A stretch of 22,130 nucleotides of DNA from JADFAK01 sp047615865 (GTDB lineage Bacteria > Bacteroidota > Bacteroidia > Flavobacteriales_D > Sanyastnellaceae), in contig JBLHIB010000053.1 in assembly GCA_047615865.1 (NCBI GenBank), forward strand, positions 1-22,130, written 5' to 3'. The translations under genes and the position numbers were made by a program. Of the stretch, positions 8,486 to 16,299 are shown piece after piece (position 1 is the first letter of the stretch; each line of letters starts with the position of its first letter). The notes beneath the pieces were generated by a model. That model searched no databases, was not told the DNA's origin, and saw only the letters and a list, made by a program, of their open reading frames with translations.

Positions 8486-10017
8486 GACTCCCCCTCTCCA
8501 TCATTGCTTTCATGCTTTGCGCTCCGTCATTAATCGCTCAGTCGATTACCGAAGTTCCAAAAACTGCATCTTGGTCTGAAAAAATCGTAGATCTCGAAAT
8601 CGCCAATATACCTTCAACACCTAACAACTCAATCGACTCTTTAGACCCTGTGCGATTTGTTTGGAAACCGGCTCAAAATATTCGCACTGGTCGCATATTC
8701 ATAAATTCACAAGGCAATAGGCATAACCTCGTACTTGAAAAAGATCAAGTCTCTGAATTACCCATACTTTCATTGACTACTGATGCCCCCAACCTATTTG
8801 ATGAGAAGGTTGGCATCTTAGTTCCAGGTGTCAATTGGACAGAAAAAAGACCCTTGTATTCTGGAAATTACCAGCAACGTGGATTAGAATGGGAACGTCC
8901 TGTTTCAATTTCGTATTACGAAAATGGCCGACTTGCATTCCAAACCAATTGTGGACTGAGAACTCATGGTTTGTTGGCTAGAGCGGCTCCCCAAAAATCT
9001 TTGCGATTGTGCGAACGGCTAGAGTTAAATGCCGTCGGACTGGACTATAGCTTCTTTGGTAAAGAGCAGATCTTACCTTATCTCTTACTTCGATCGCCTT
9101 TTAGCAGCCATTCTGGTAACGTAATTGCCGACATGGTAGTCCACAATGCCGCAAGGAAAACTCAGATCGCAAGCATCGCCTTTCAACCCGTATCACTATA
9201 TGTCAATGGAGTATATTGGGGGCTTATGAATTTGCGCCCTAGACCGGATGAGAGCTTCTTGGCAAATTTCCATGGTGTCAACCTCGATCAAGTTGTCATG
9301 GACGATCAATTTCAAGACTCCACCTTGCTCCACCTACTCGGCTTTATCAATAAATCAAATTCTGACGATGCAAATTCACTCGATTCTATTTCCCAACTAT
9401 TGAATATCGAGAATTTCATTGACTACATGATTCTCGAAACTTTCTTTCGCAACCTAGATTGGGCCGGCGACAACAACGTTCAGTTCTACCGCATAGAAAA
9501 TGGCCCACTTCATCTGGCACTTATTGATCTCGACGCAACTTTTCAAGTAGAAGATCAGGATATGTACGCTCATATTCAGGAGAAGGACAACTGCATTTCT
9601 TCTATTTGGTCAGCGCTGCGCGCAAATACACAATTTTCATCAGCTTATGCTGAGAGGTACAAAGAACTGAGCGCCAGCTGCCTCAACACAACATACATAA
9701 CCGCCTCAATTGATTCAATTTCTGCCATGATTGCCCCAGAGATAGAGTCTCAAATATCAAGATGGAATTACCCAGAGAAATACATCACATGGCAGGAATC
9801 TCTGCGCGACATGCGCAAATTTGCTCTGAACCGACCTCATTATGCCGCTGTGCACTTAAATAGTGAACTGGGATATGCTGCTGTGATAGAACCAGAGATG
9901 AAATCCAATCTGTCCAATATGACCAAGTTCATCCTCCAACAGTACAAAATGTGGGTCGCTGGACTCTTCTTACTTCTTATTGCAATTGGCGTCCTGCTTG
10001 TGTTCAAGCGGAATTAG
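8482..10017 (+). CDS. CotH-kinase-family secreted protein with C-terminal membrane anchor
   Basis: This is a 511-residue protein. The proposed TTG start (8482) overlaps the apbE stop and opens directly into a signal peptide (LPLSIIAFMLCAPSLIAQ). The central part fits the CotH family of secreted atypical protein kinases: LRTHGLLARAAPQKSLRL (159-176), LLLRSPFSSHSGN, SLYVNGVYWGLMNLRPR (238-254), DWAGDNNVQFYR (326-337), HLALIDLDATF (344-354), and the C-terminal helix pattern SRWNYPEKYITW...RDMRKFALNR. CotH is known to phosphorylate spore-coat proteins; relatives in non-sporing bacteria are mostly unstudied. The usual NLRE-like stretch reads NLRPRPDE, with Pro replacing the expected Glu, so activity is uncertain. 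Residues about 489-508 form a hydrophobic anchor followed by KRN, suggesting retention in the inner membrane facing the periplasm. The substrate is unknown. Confidence 0.8.
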   Translation: MRLPLSIIAFMLCAPSLIAQSITEVPKTASWSEKIVDLEIANIPSTPNNSIDSLDPVRFVWKPAQNIRTGRIFINSQGNRHNLVLEKDQVSELPILSLTTDAPNLFDEKVGILVPGVNWTEKRPLYSGNYQQRGLEWERPVSISYYENGRLAFQTNCGLRTHGLLARAAPQKSLRLCERLELNAVGLDYSFFGKEQILPYLLLRSPFSSHSGNVIADMVVHNAARKTQIASIAFQPVSLYVNGVYWGLMNLRPRPDESFLANFHGVNLDQVVMDDQFQDSTLLHLLGFINKSNSDDANSLDSISQLLNIENFIDYMILETFFRNLDWAGDNNVQFYRIENGPLHLALIDLDATFQVEDQDMYAHIQEKDNCISSIWSALRANTQFSSAYAERYKELSASCLNTTYITASIDSISAMIAPEIESQISRWNYPEKYITWQESLRDMRKFALNRPHYAAVHLNSELGYAAVIEPEMKSNLSNMTKFILQQYKMWVAGLFLLLIAIGVLLVFKRN

Positions 10018-10031
10018 TCAACACCAGAATC

Positions 10032-10052
10032 TATTTAGATTGAATCTAAATA
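10032..10052. promoter_or_regulatory. Perfect 21-bp palindrome upstream of the imelysin/TonB-receptor operon, candidate metalloregulator operator
   Basis: Arms TATTTAGATT (10032-10041) and AATCTAAATA (10043-10052) are perfect complements around a single G at 10042. The odd 7-1-7-like geometry is what Fur boxes show, while the TTAG/CTAA half-sites recall DtxR/IdeR sites. It lies 15 bp upstream of the -33 element of a good promoter that drives genes of metal uptake. The regulator cannot be named from sequence alone. Confidence 0.65.
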
Positions 10053-10068
10053 CCCGAATTAGGGTATT
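10049..10068. promoter_or_regulatory. Second inverted repeat overlapping the -33 element
   Basis: AATACCC (10049-10055) and GGGTATT (10062-10068) pair perfectly across a 6-nt spacer. The left arm overlaps the 21-bp palindrome and the right arm overlaps the -33 TTG. It could be a repressor site covering the promoter, or a weak terminator hairpin for the CotH-like gene, which stops at 10017. No uridine tract follows directly, so I favour a DNA-level site. Confidence 0.45.
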
Positions 10069-10097
10069 GTAAACCCTTTTCTTCTCCTCTAGATTTG
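10067..10097 (+). promoter_or_regulatory. Promoter of the DUF4856-imelysin-HTTM-TonB receptor operon
   Basis: The -33 element TTG (10067-10069), a 20-nt spacer and a perfect -7 element TAGATTTG (10090-10097) match the Bacteroidota promoter consensus TTTG/TTG-N17-23-TAnnTTTG. Transcription should start a few bases after 10097, leaving an A-rich leader (CAGAAACAAAGAAATA) before ATG 10117. This is the best promoter match found in the window. Confidence 0.75.
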
Positions 10098-10116
10098 CAC
10101 CAGAAACAAAGAAATA

Positions 10117-11334
10117 ATGAGGAAGAATATTACTACAATAGCGCTTTTGGCCTTAATCACAGTTGCAACATCATGCAATCGTGAGGGATGCACAGATGAA
10201 TCAGCACTGAACTTTGATTCGAAGGCAAAGACAGATGATGGCAGTTGCACATATGAAAATGCCGCACTCAACGTCCCTTCTGAATATGTTTTTACAGATT
10301 CCCAGGGAAACACTACTGTTTCCTTCAAGGGTCAAACACAACGACAACTTATGTTGACCGAGATTGTCGATTTACTTAAATCTGCAAATACTCCAGGTGT
10401 TGCAATCGACTCTCAAGTTCTTAAAAATATGTATGCCAACGAAGGTGTCACATGGCAAGATCCTTATGACCTAGACTTAAATGAAAGTACAAAGAATTTA
10501 AAAAGTAAAACAGCTGCTTCCGCTGGTTCTGCTGACCCAGTTTGGCAAGCATATTATGAGGACCTATTTGACGAAATAGGTGCAATAAGCGCAGCCACAA
10601 CATCTTCTGAATTCACAGGAGGACCAGGTGTTGCTGGCGTTGTTCAAAGTACTACTAATCCGGAAAAGGCATACTTGATGAATGCCAATGGAAGGGAGAT
10701 CACACAATTGGTGGAGAAAGGTCTAATGGGTTCAGTCTTCTACAATCAATGCACCCTGTGGTACTTGTCAGACGATGAAATTAATGTAGACAACAGCACA
10801 GCTGTCGATATAGACGATGAAAAGTTTTATACTGAAATGGAGCATCATTGGGACGAGGCTTATGGATATTTGACAGATGGATACGATTATCCCAACGATG
10901 GAATAGATGATTACTGGGGCAAGTATACCTTTGGAAGAAATGATCTTATATTTTCAGCTGACAACCTATCACTAGCCTTCCGCACAGGGCGAGCGGCAAT
11001 AACAGCCAACGACTTAAGCACTCGTGATGGTAACATAACCATAATCCTAGATGAGTTTGCAAAGGCATCTGCTGGCACGGCTATTCACTATCTCAATGGA
11101 GCTTTAAGCGACCTCACAGATAATGCATTGCGAAACCATCAACTAAGTGAAGCCTGGGCCTTCATCGATGCACTGCGCTTTGGAAAAATGAATGGTTTCA
11201 CAGGAAACACGGTAGACGGATGGCTAGATACAATCGGGACAAACTTTTACGAAGTCACTGCCGCTGACTTAAATACTGTCAAGGCCGAGATAGCCAATCA
11301 ATTCAATCTATCAGGAATCGCAGATGCATTGTAA
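10117..11334 (+). CDS. DUF4856 domain lipoprotein, imelysin-operon associated
   Basis: This is a 405-residue lipoprotein: MRKNITTIALLALITVATSC ends in the lipobox (C20). Directly behind comes a Cys-rich module, GCTDESALNF (24-33) to DDGSCTYE (40-47), of the kind often found in Bacteroidota surface proteins. The rest fits DUF4856, which usually lies next to an imelysin gene in this phylum: FKGQTQRQLMLTEIVDLL, WQAYYEDLFDEIGAIS, GREITQLVEKGLMGSVFYNQ, HHWDEAYGYLTDG, HYLNGALSDL and HQLSEAWAFIDALRFG. The helical pattern resembles imelysins, which are iron-regulated outer-surface or periplasmic proteins. Function is not known; a role in binding iron or a substrate is inferred from position as first gene of the operon. 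The imelysin ATG lies 1 nt after its stop. Confidence 0.85.
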   Translation: MRKNITTIALLALITVATSCNREGCTDESALNFDSKAKTDDGSCTYENAALNVPSEYVFTDSQGNTTVSFKGQTQRQLMLTEIVDLLKSANTPGVAIDSQVLKNMYANEGVTWQDPYDLDLNESTKNLKSKTAASAGSADPVWQAYYEDLFDEIGAISAATTSSEFTGGPGVAGVVQSTTNPEKAYLMNANGREITQLVEKGLMGSVFYNQCTLWYLSDDEINVDNSTAVDIDDEKFYTEMEHHWDEAYGYLTDGYDYPNDGIDDYWGKYTFGRNDLIFSADNLSLAFRTGRAAITANDLSTRDGNITIILDEFAKASAGTAIHYLNGALSDLTDNALRNHQLSEAWAFIDALRFGKMNGFTGNTVDGWLDTIGTNFYEVTAADLNTVKAEIANQFNLSGIADAL

Positions 11335-11335
11335 C

Positions 11336-12487
11336 ATGACGAGCAGCTCAAGTCTTCGTTTAACCAATATATTATTGATCGCATCTTGTGCTTTCCTGAT
11401 TCTAGCGACCGGATGTAAAAAGAAGGAAGATGCCGCTGATTGCAGTGTGTTCAACAGACAGGCCTATTTAGAAAACCTTGCTTTACACACAATCATACCA
11501 GCATATGCGGCGTATAGTCAGCAAGTAGATAATCTTCAAGAAAGCTGTGAAACTTTTGTCGAAGAACCGTCACTTGAAAATTTAGGCATTTGCCGAACTA
11601 AATTTCATAGCGCCTCACTTTCTTGGCAGTATGTCGCTATGTTTAACTTTGGTCCGGCAGACGTATTAGCACTGCAGGCATCTACCAATACTTATCCAGC
11701 CGACACAGCAATGATTAATACAAAAATTGCCAGTAGCGACTTCGATATCGAAACAGTTTCTAGCCTAGCTGCTAGAGGTTTTCCAACTCTTGATTATTTA
11801 CTGCACGGTCCTATATCGTTTGGAGACCAAGATATGCTCAACTTGTTCATTGTCGATGAAAATGCTACTAGCCGGAAAGAATACTTGGCAACGCTTACGA
11901 CTGCAATGGCCGACCAAGCTTCAATCGTCGTCCAGACATGGTCTTCAACAGGAGGTGATTATTTGAGTGAGTTCACAAGCAACACAGGAACGGCTGTCGG
12001 CAGCTCAATCGGGTTATTTCTCAATGCTTTTAACAAGAGCTACGAGTCACATACAAGAACTGAGAAAGTCGGTATTCCTGTTGGAGCACTAACTTTCAGT
12101 CAAGCTCCTCTTCCAGACCGGGTCGAGGGGTATTTTGGCCAGTCCAATTCTCAAGAGTACTTGATGGCGAGTATCCTAGCATTCGAAAATCTCTTTCTAG
12201 GCGACGGAATAGATGATGAGAATTATTCAGGACTAGACGACTATCTCAGCTCATTAGATGCGCAGTACAATGGGGATCAGTTGACTGTAGAAATTGGATA
12301 CCAAATCGATGCCGTGAAAATGGGAGTTGAGAGCATAATTCCTCCATTTTCACAATATGTGGACGTCAATCAGGTTGAGGCTTTTTCTTTGTATGCTGAC
12401 ATGCAAAAACTTAATGTTCTTTGGAAGGTTGACATGATGTCGGCACTTGGGATTTTAATCACTTACCAAGACAACGACGGTGATTAA
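11336..12487 (+). CDS. Imelysin-family (peptidase M75 / IrpA-like) lipoprotein
   Basis: This is a 383-residue lipoprotein: a hydrophobic segment ends in LATGC (C27). An earlier ATG at 11324 lies inside the DUF4856 gene and only adds four residues, so 11336 is preferred. Imelysin features include the start LENLALHTIIPAYAAYSQQ, the CxxxxHxxxxxWQY-like stretch (CRTKFHSASLSWQYV), GFPTLDYLLHG (148-158), and the second-half repeat ending near FENLFLGDG and YADMQKLNVLWKVDMMSALG. The family's GxHxxE motif appears as G148-F-P-T-L-D153, so His and Glu are both replaced; Bacteroidota members often have Pro there. Imelysins are known to be iron-regulated and linked to iron uptake, with no proven peptidase activity. 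Its last codons overlap the HTTM gene by 8 nt. Confidence 0.88.
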   Translation: MTSSSSLRLTNILLIASCAFLILATGCKKKEDAADCSVFNRQAYLENLALHTIIPAYAAYSQQVDNLQESCETFVEEPSLENLGICRTKFHSASLSWQYVAMFNFGPADVLALQASTNTYPADTAMINTKIASSDFDIETVSSLAARGFPTLDYLLHGPISFGDQDMLNLFIVDENATSRKEYLATLTTAMADQASIVVQTWSSTGGDYLSEFTSNTGTAVGSSIGLFLNAFNKSYESHTRTEKVGIPVGALTFSQAPLPDRVEGYFGQSNSQEYLMASILAFENLFLGDGIDDENYSGLDDYLSSLDAQYNGDQLTVEIGYQIDAVKMGVESIIPPFSQYVDVNQVEAFSLYADMQKLNVLWKVDMMSALGILITYQDNDGD

Positions 12488-13862
12488 AAAAAGGGTTTCG
12501 ACATATTTCAATAAAACGACTGACATAGCTCCTCTTGGAATATTCAGAGCTATTTTCGGAGCAATGATGCTCATTGGTCTTGTTCGCTTTGCGCTCTATG
12601 ACTGGATCCATGAATTGTACATTCAACCAGATTTCCATTTTTCATACTTTGGATTTGAATGGCTTACCTATCCCACTGATTGGGGAATTTATCTCCTGTT
12701 TATCATCGCTGGAATTTCATCTCTATTAATTGCTCTTGGGCTTTTCTATAAGTATGCCAGCGTCCTTTTCCTCCTGTCGTTCACTTATATTGAGTTACTA
12801 GATCGAGCCAACTATCTCAATCATTACTACTTCATCTCCTGTATGGCGTTGATTTTAGTTCTACTGCCGGCCAATCGAAGTTTTTCACTGGATACCAGAC
12901 TTGGCTTAGTAACCAGACTAAAGAATGTCCCAAAATGGAACATAGACAGTGTCAAGCTTATGATTGGACTAGTCTATTTCTTCGCTGGAATTTCAAAACT
13001 CAACACGGATTGGCTTCTCAATGCCGAACCTTTGGCAATCTGGCTGCCACAGCACGCCGATTTACCAGTCATTGGTTCACTGCTAGCGTACAAATCGACT
13101 GCCTTTGTAATGAGCTGGGGAGGCGCTATTTTCGATCTTGCCATCCCATTTCTATTGTTGAACAAAAAGACCGTTCTACCCGCCTACTTGGCAGTTTCTG
13201 TTTTTCATTTATTTACCGGACTCCTATTTCCAATCGGGATATTTCCTCTTGTCATGATGGCGTCAACGCTAGTCTTCTTCCCGACTCCATGGCATAGAAA
13301 AATTGTCAATCAACTAAGCCAAAATGGAGTACAATATGATTGGGAAGTGAAGTCAAAAATGAAGACAAAATACAGCGCTCTATTCTTAGTCGGCTTTTTT
13401 ACCTTTCAATTGATTTTTCCATTCCGCTTTCTTCTTTATCCTGACAACCTATTTTGGGCCGAGGAGGGATATCGATTTTCGTGGCGAGTAATGCTCATGG
13501 AGAAAGCCGGAAAAGCAACGTTCTACGTGCACAATCCTGAATTTTCTGGTAATTTGGAAGTTCGGAACGGTTGTCATCTCACTCCCAACCAGGAGAAGAT
13601 GATGAGTACTCAACCAGATTTGATTCTACAATACGCAGCTCACCTCAAGGCGTTCTATGAGGCAGAAGGAGTTCTGAATCCCGAAATTAGAGCCAATATT
13701 ATGGTTACCCTAAACGGATCTGGGTCACGCCTTTTTGTGGATCCAGAAATCGACCTCAGCAAGGTCGAAGATACTTGGCATCACAAAACGTGGGTACTCC
13801 CTTTTGAGAATGATATGTTGGCTTATAATTTCACGCAAATCAACTCAAGGCTCAATGACTAA
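12480..13862 (+). CDS. HTTM / vitamin K-dependent gamma-carboxylase-like membrane protein
   Basis: This is a 460-residue protein with about seven hydrophobic segments in the first 320 residues, then a soluble C-terminal part. It starts at GTG 12480, inside the imelysin stop region. It lines up along its middle with animal gamma-glutamyl carboxylase (GGCX): VYFFAGISKLNTDWL (165-179), MSWGGAIFDLAIPFLL (211-226), VFHLFTGLLFPIGIFPLVM (241-259), and YRFSWRVMLMEK (331-342). K173 falls in the AGxxKL segment where, from memory, the proposed active-site base Lys218 of human GGCX lies. Bacterial HTTM proteins are of unknown substrate. The place between an imelysin and a TonB receptor gene suggests a role in metal or metal-ligand uptake. 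The ATG of the receptor gene overlaps its stop by 8 nt. Confidence 0.87.
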   Translation: MIKKRVSTYFNKTTDIAPLGIFRAIFGAMMLIGLVRFALYDWIHELYIQPDFHFSYFGFEWLTYPTDWGIYLLFIIAGISSLLIALGLFYKYASVLFLLSFTYIELLDRANYLNHYYFISCMALILVLLPANRSFSLDTRLGLVTRLKNVPKWNIDSVKLMIGLVYFFAGISKLNTDWLLNAEPLAIWLPQHADLPVIGSLLAYKSTAFVMSWGGAIFDLAIPFLLLNKKTVLPAYLAVSVFHLFTGLLFPIGIFPLVMMASTLVFFPTPWHRKIVNQLSQNGVQYDWEVKSKMKTKYSALFLVGFFTFQLIFPFRFLLYPDNLFWAEEGYRFSWRVMLMEKAGKATFYVHNPEFSGNLEVRNGCHLTPNQEKMMSTQPDLILQYAAHLKAFYEAEGVLNPEIRANIMVTLNGSGSRLFVDPEIDLSKVEDTWHHKTWVLPFENDMLAYNFTQINSRLND

Positions 13863-16299
13863 ATTCCTTTTGTCGTTGCTGATTGTTGCTGCGAGTCTGA
13901 ATTCATGGGCTCAAGACACCGTGACTATTCAAGTTTACGATCAAGATTCTATCGCACTTGAAAATGTAGAAATTACAATTGATGGATCACCAAAAGTCCA
14001 TTTCACTCGGGCCAACGGCAAGTTTAAATTAACATCCCTTTCTGGGATTCATACATTCTCGATTTACAAATCAGGATATAAGCCAGAAATAGAGAAAGTT
14101 GACCTCCAAGACAAACAGTCTGTGGTCATTTATTTGTCAACTTTCGAAGTCGTTTTAGGACAGGCAGAAATCATTTCGGCAGAAAATCGAAGTCAATTCT
14201 CGCACTTGCAAGCAGTCGAAGGCACTGCTGTGTATCGAGGAATGAAAAGTGAGGTGATTTATCCCAACCAAGGACTGGCGAATGTGAGTACAAACAACAC
14301 CAGACAAGTATATAACAAAGTAGCTGGGCTTAATATCTGGGAAACAGACGGTGCAGGAATTCAACTAGGCATTGGCGCTAGGGGTCTAAGTCCAAACCGC
14401 ACATCTCATTTCAACGTCCGTCAAAACCTATACGATATTTCAGCTGACCCACTGGGATATCCTGAGAGCTATTACACCCCTCCTCTAGAGGCTGTGGAAA
14501 AAATCAACCTCGTGCGAGGAGCTGCAGCCTTGCAGTATGGTCCTCAGTTTGGTGGTCTGCTCAATTTCATAATGAAAAAGGGGAACAAGAACCGAGCCTT
14601 GGAAGTAACGCTTCGCCAAACCATCGGTTCGTATGGCGTTCAAGATACCATTAGTCCTGCTATTGCCTCTAGCAATACTTTTCTAAGTTTATCTGGAAGT
14701 CGAAGCAATTGGACCTACTACGGTTTCTACCAATACAAAACTGGCTCCGGTTGGCGTCCAAACAGTGGTTATGACGTCCATACAGGATATCTAAGAACCT
14801 CTTGGTCAAAAGGAGAAAAGTTGAGTATTGAGGCAGACGTGACGATCATGAATTATCTCGCGCAACAGCCAGGGGGACTGACAGATGTTCACTTCAATGC
14901 CAACCCTAGGCAATCCTTCCGCGACAGGAATTGGTTTTTTGTTGATTGGAAACTGGCATCGTTTCACTTAGAGTATAATTTCTCAAAGTTCACCTCACTT
15001 TCAAGTAAAACCTTTGGCCTTCTGGCACAGAGAAGCGCTCTTGGATATCTCGGTCAAGCCAACCGAACAGATCCATTGCAAGAACGAAATCTTATCGATG
15101 GTAAATTTCGCAATTGGGGTAACGAAACGCGATTTCTACACAAACTATTCTGGAAGGAAAAACTAGTTGTATTTGCCGGAGGCTTAAGATACTTTCAAGG
15201 CACAAGTCATGCGCGACAAGGGATGGCCAATTCGACAAATCAAGCCAGCTTTGAGTTTATTGCAGACGAAGAAATTGATGGCTCGTCCTATTCTTTCCCC
15301 AATCAGAATGTGGCTATCTATACGCAAGAGATCATTCCACTGACAAAGAAACTTTCAGCCACTCCAGGTATTCGCTATGAGTGGATTCAAACCAAAGCAG
15401 ACGGACAATTTCGTCAAACAATTCGGGACGGTGCAGGCCAAATCATAGAGGACACACTTCTTTCCGCCAATCAATCAAGCAAGCGAGATTTCATTCTTGC
15501 TGGAATTGGTTTGACATACAAAGTCAACGAAAATATTGAGATATACTCCAACTGGAACCAAAATTACCGGGCCATCAACTTCACTGATATCCAAATAAAA
15601 AATGCGGGCACAGTTGTCGATCCAGACATCAAAGATGAGAGAGGATACACAGCTGACATTGGCGCTCGTGGACATTGGGGAAATTACATCAACTTCGATA
15701 TAAGCGCCTTTCTACTTCAGTACAATGACCGCATTGGATCATACTTTACGACTGTTCCGGATCCTGTTATTATAGAGAAAGCTGTTCGTTTACGCACCAA
15801 TATATCTAAAGCCCGAAATGTTGGAATTGAGGCATTTGCTGAGACAGAACTCCTGCAATTCTTCGGAGGCAACAATGAACTCAACAAACTCACCTTCTTC
15901 GTCAATGGAGCGTTCACATATGGTCGATATACAGACTCAGAAATAAGTGCTTTTTACGATAAGCGAGTTGAGCTCATTCCCATGCTCACTTTTAAATCAG
16001 GACTACAATTGTATCTGAATAAATTTGGTGCAAGCATTCAATATTCATACACTGGAGAACAATTCTCAGATGCTACGAATGCAGTAAGCACTCCTAATGG
16101 AGTGGATGGACTGATACCTGCTTACCATATTTTCGATTATACGGTCAAGTACGAAGTATCTAAGTTTCAATTCTCGTTCAGCGTGAACAATTTACTGAAC
16201 ACTTCATACTTTACTCGAAGGGCCGCAGGGTATCCAGGGCCAGGTATAATTCCAGCCGATGGTCGTGGTTATTACCTCACATTTCAGCTTAATATCTAG
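13855..16299 (+). CDS. TonB-dependent receptor, FecA-like
   Basis: This is an 814-residue outer-membrane receptor. A longer open frame reaches back to 13735, but that lies wholly in the HTTM gene; ATG 13855 opens a clear signal peptide (MTKFLLSLLIVAASLNSWAQ). Residues about 22-95 form the carboxypeptidase-regulatory-like beta domain common in Bacteroidota receptors. The plug domain follows (about 105-245), with QVYNKVAGLNIWE, IGARGLSPNRTSHFNVR and KINLVRGAAALQYGPQFGG, the pattern of ferric-dicitrate FecA-type receptors. The remainder is a 22-strand-type barrel ending YYLTFQLNI. No N-terminal signalling domain of the FecA/FecR type is present. The ligand is not known; iron chelate import is inferred from the imelysin neighbours. 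The stop codon interlocks with that of glnS. Confidence 0.93.
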   Translation: MTKFLLSLLIVAASLNSWAQDTVTIQVYDQDSIALENVEITIDGSPKVHFTRANGKFKLTSLSGIHTFSIYKSGYKPEIEKVDLQDKQSVVIYLSTFEVVLGQAEIISAENRSQFSHLQAVEGTAVYRGMKSEVIYPNQGLANVSTNNTRQVYNKVAGLNIWETDGAGIQLGIGARGLSPNRTSHFNVRQNLYDISADPLGYPESYYTPPLEAVEKINLVRGAAALQYGPQFGGLLNFIMKKGNKNRALEVTLRQTIGSYGVQDTISPAIASSNTFLSLSGSRSNWTYYGFYQYKTGSGWRPNSGYDVHTGYLRTSWSKGEKLSIEADVTIMNYLAQQPGGLTDVHFNANPRQSFRDRNWFFVDWKLASFHLEYNFSKFTSLSSKTFGLLAQRSALGYLGQANRTDPLQERNLIDGKFRNWGNETRFLHKLFWKEKLVVFAGGLRYFQGTSHARQGMANSTNQASFEFIADEEIDGSSYSFPNQNVAIYTQEIIPLTKKLSATPGIRYEWIQTKADGQFRQTIRDGAGQIIEDTLLSANQSSKRDFILAGIGLTYKVNENIEIYSNWNQNYRAINFTDIQIKNAGTVVDPDIKDERGYTADIGARGHWGNYINFDISAFLLQYNDRIGSYFTTVPDPVIIEKAVRLRTNISKARNVGIEAFAETELLQFFGGNNELNKLTFFVNGAFTYGRYTDSEISAFYDKRVELIPMLTFKSGLQLYLNKFGASIQYSYTGEQFSDATNAVSTPNGVDGLIPAYHIFDYTVKYEVSKFQFSFSVNNLLNTSYFTRRAAGYPGPGIIPADGRGYYLTFQLNI

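Noticed and set aside
13735..13854. 40-codon N-terminal extension of the TonB receptor frame
   Set aside because: It lies wholly inside the HTTM gene and is basic and unlike a signal peptide; ATG 13855 opens a clean signal peptide.
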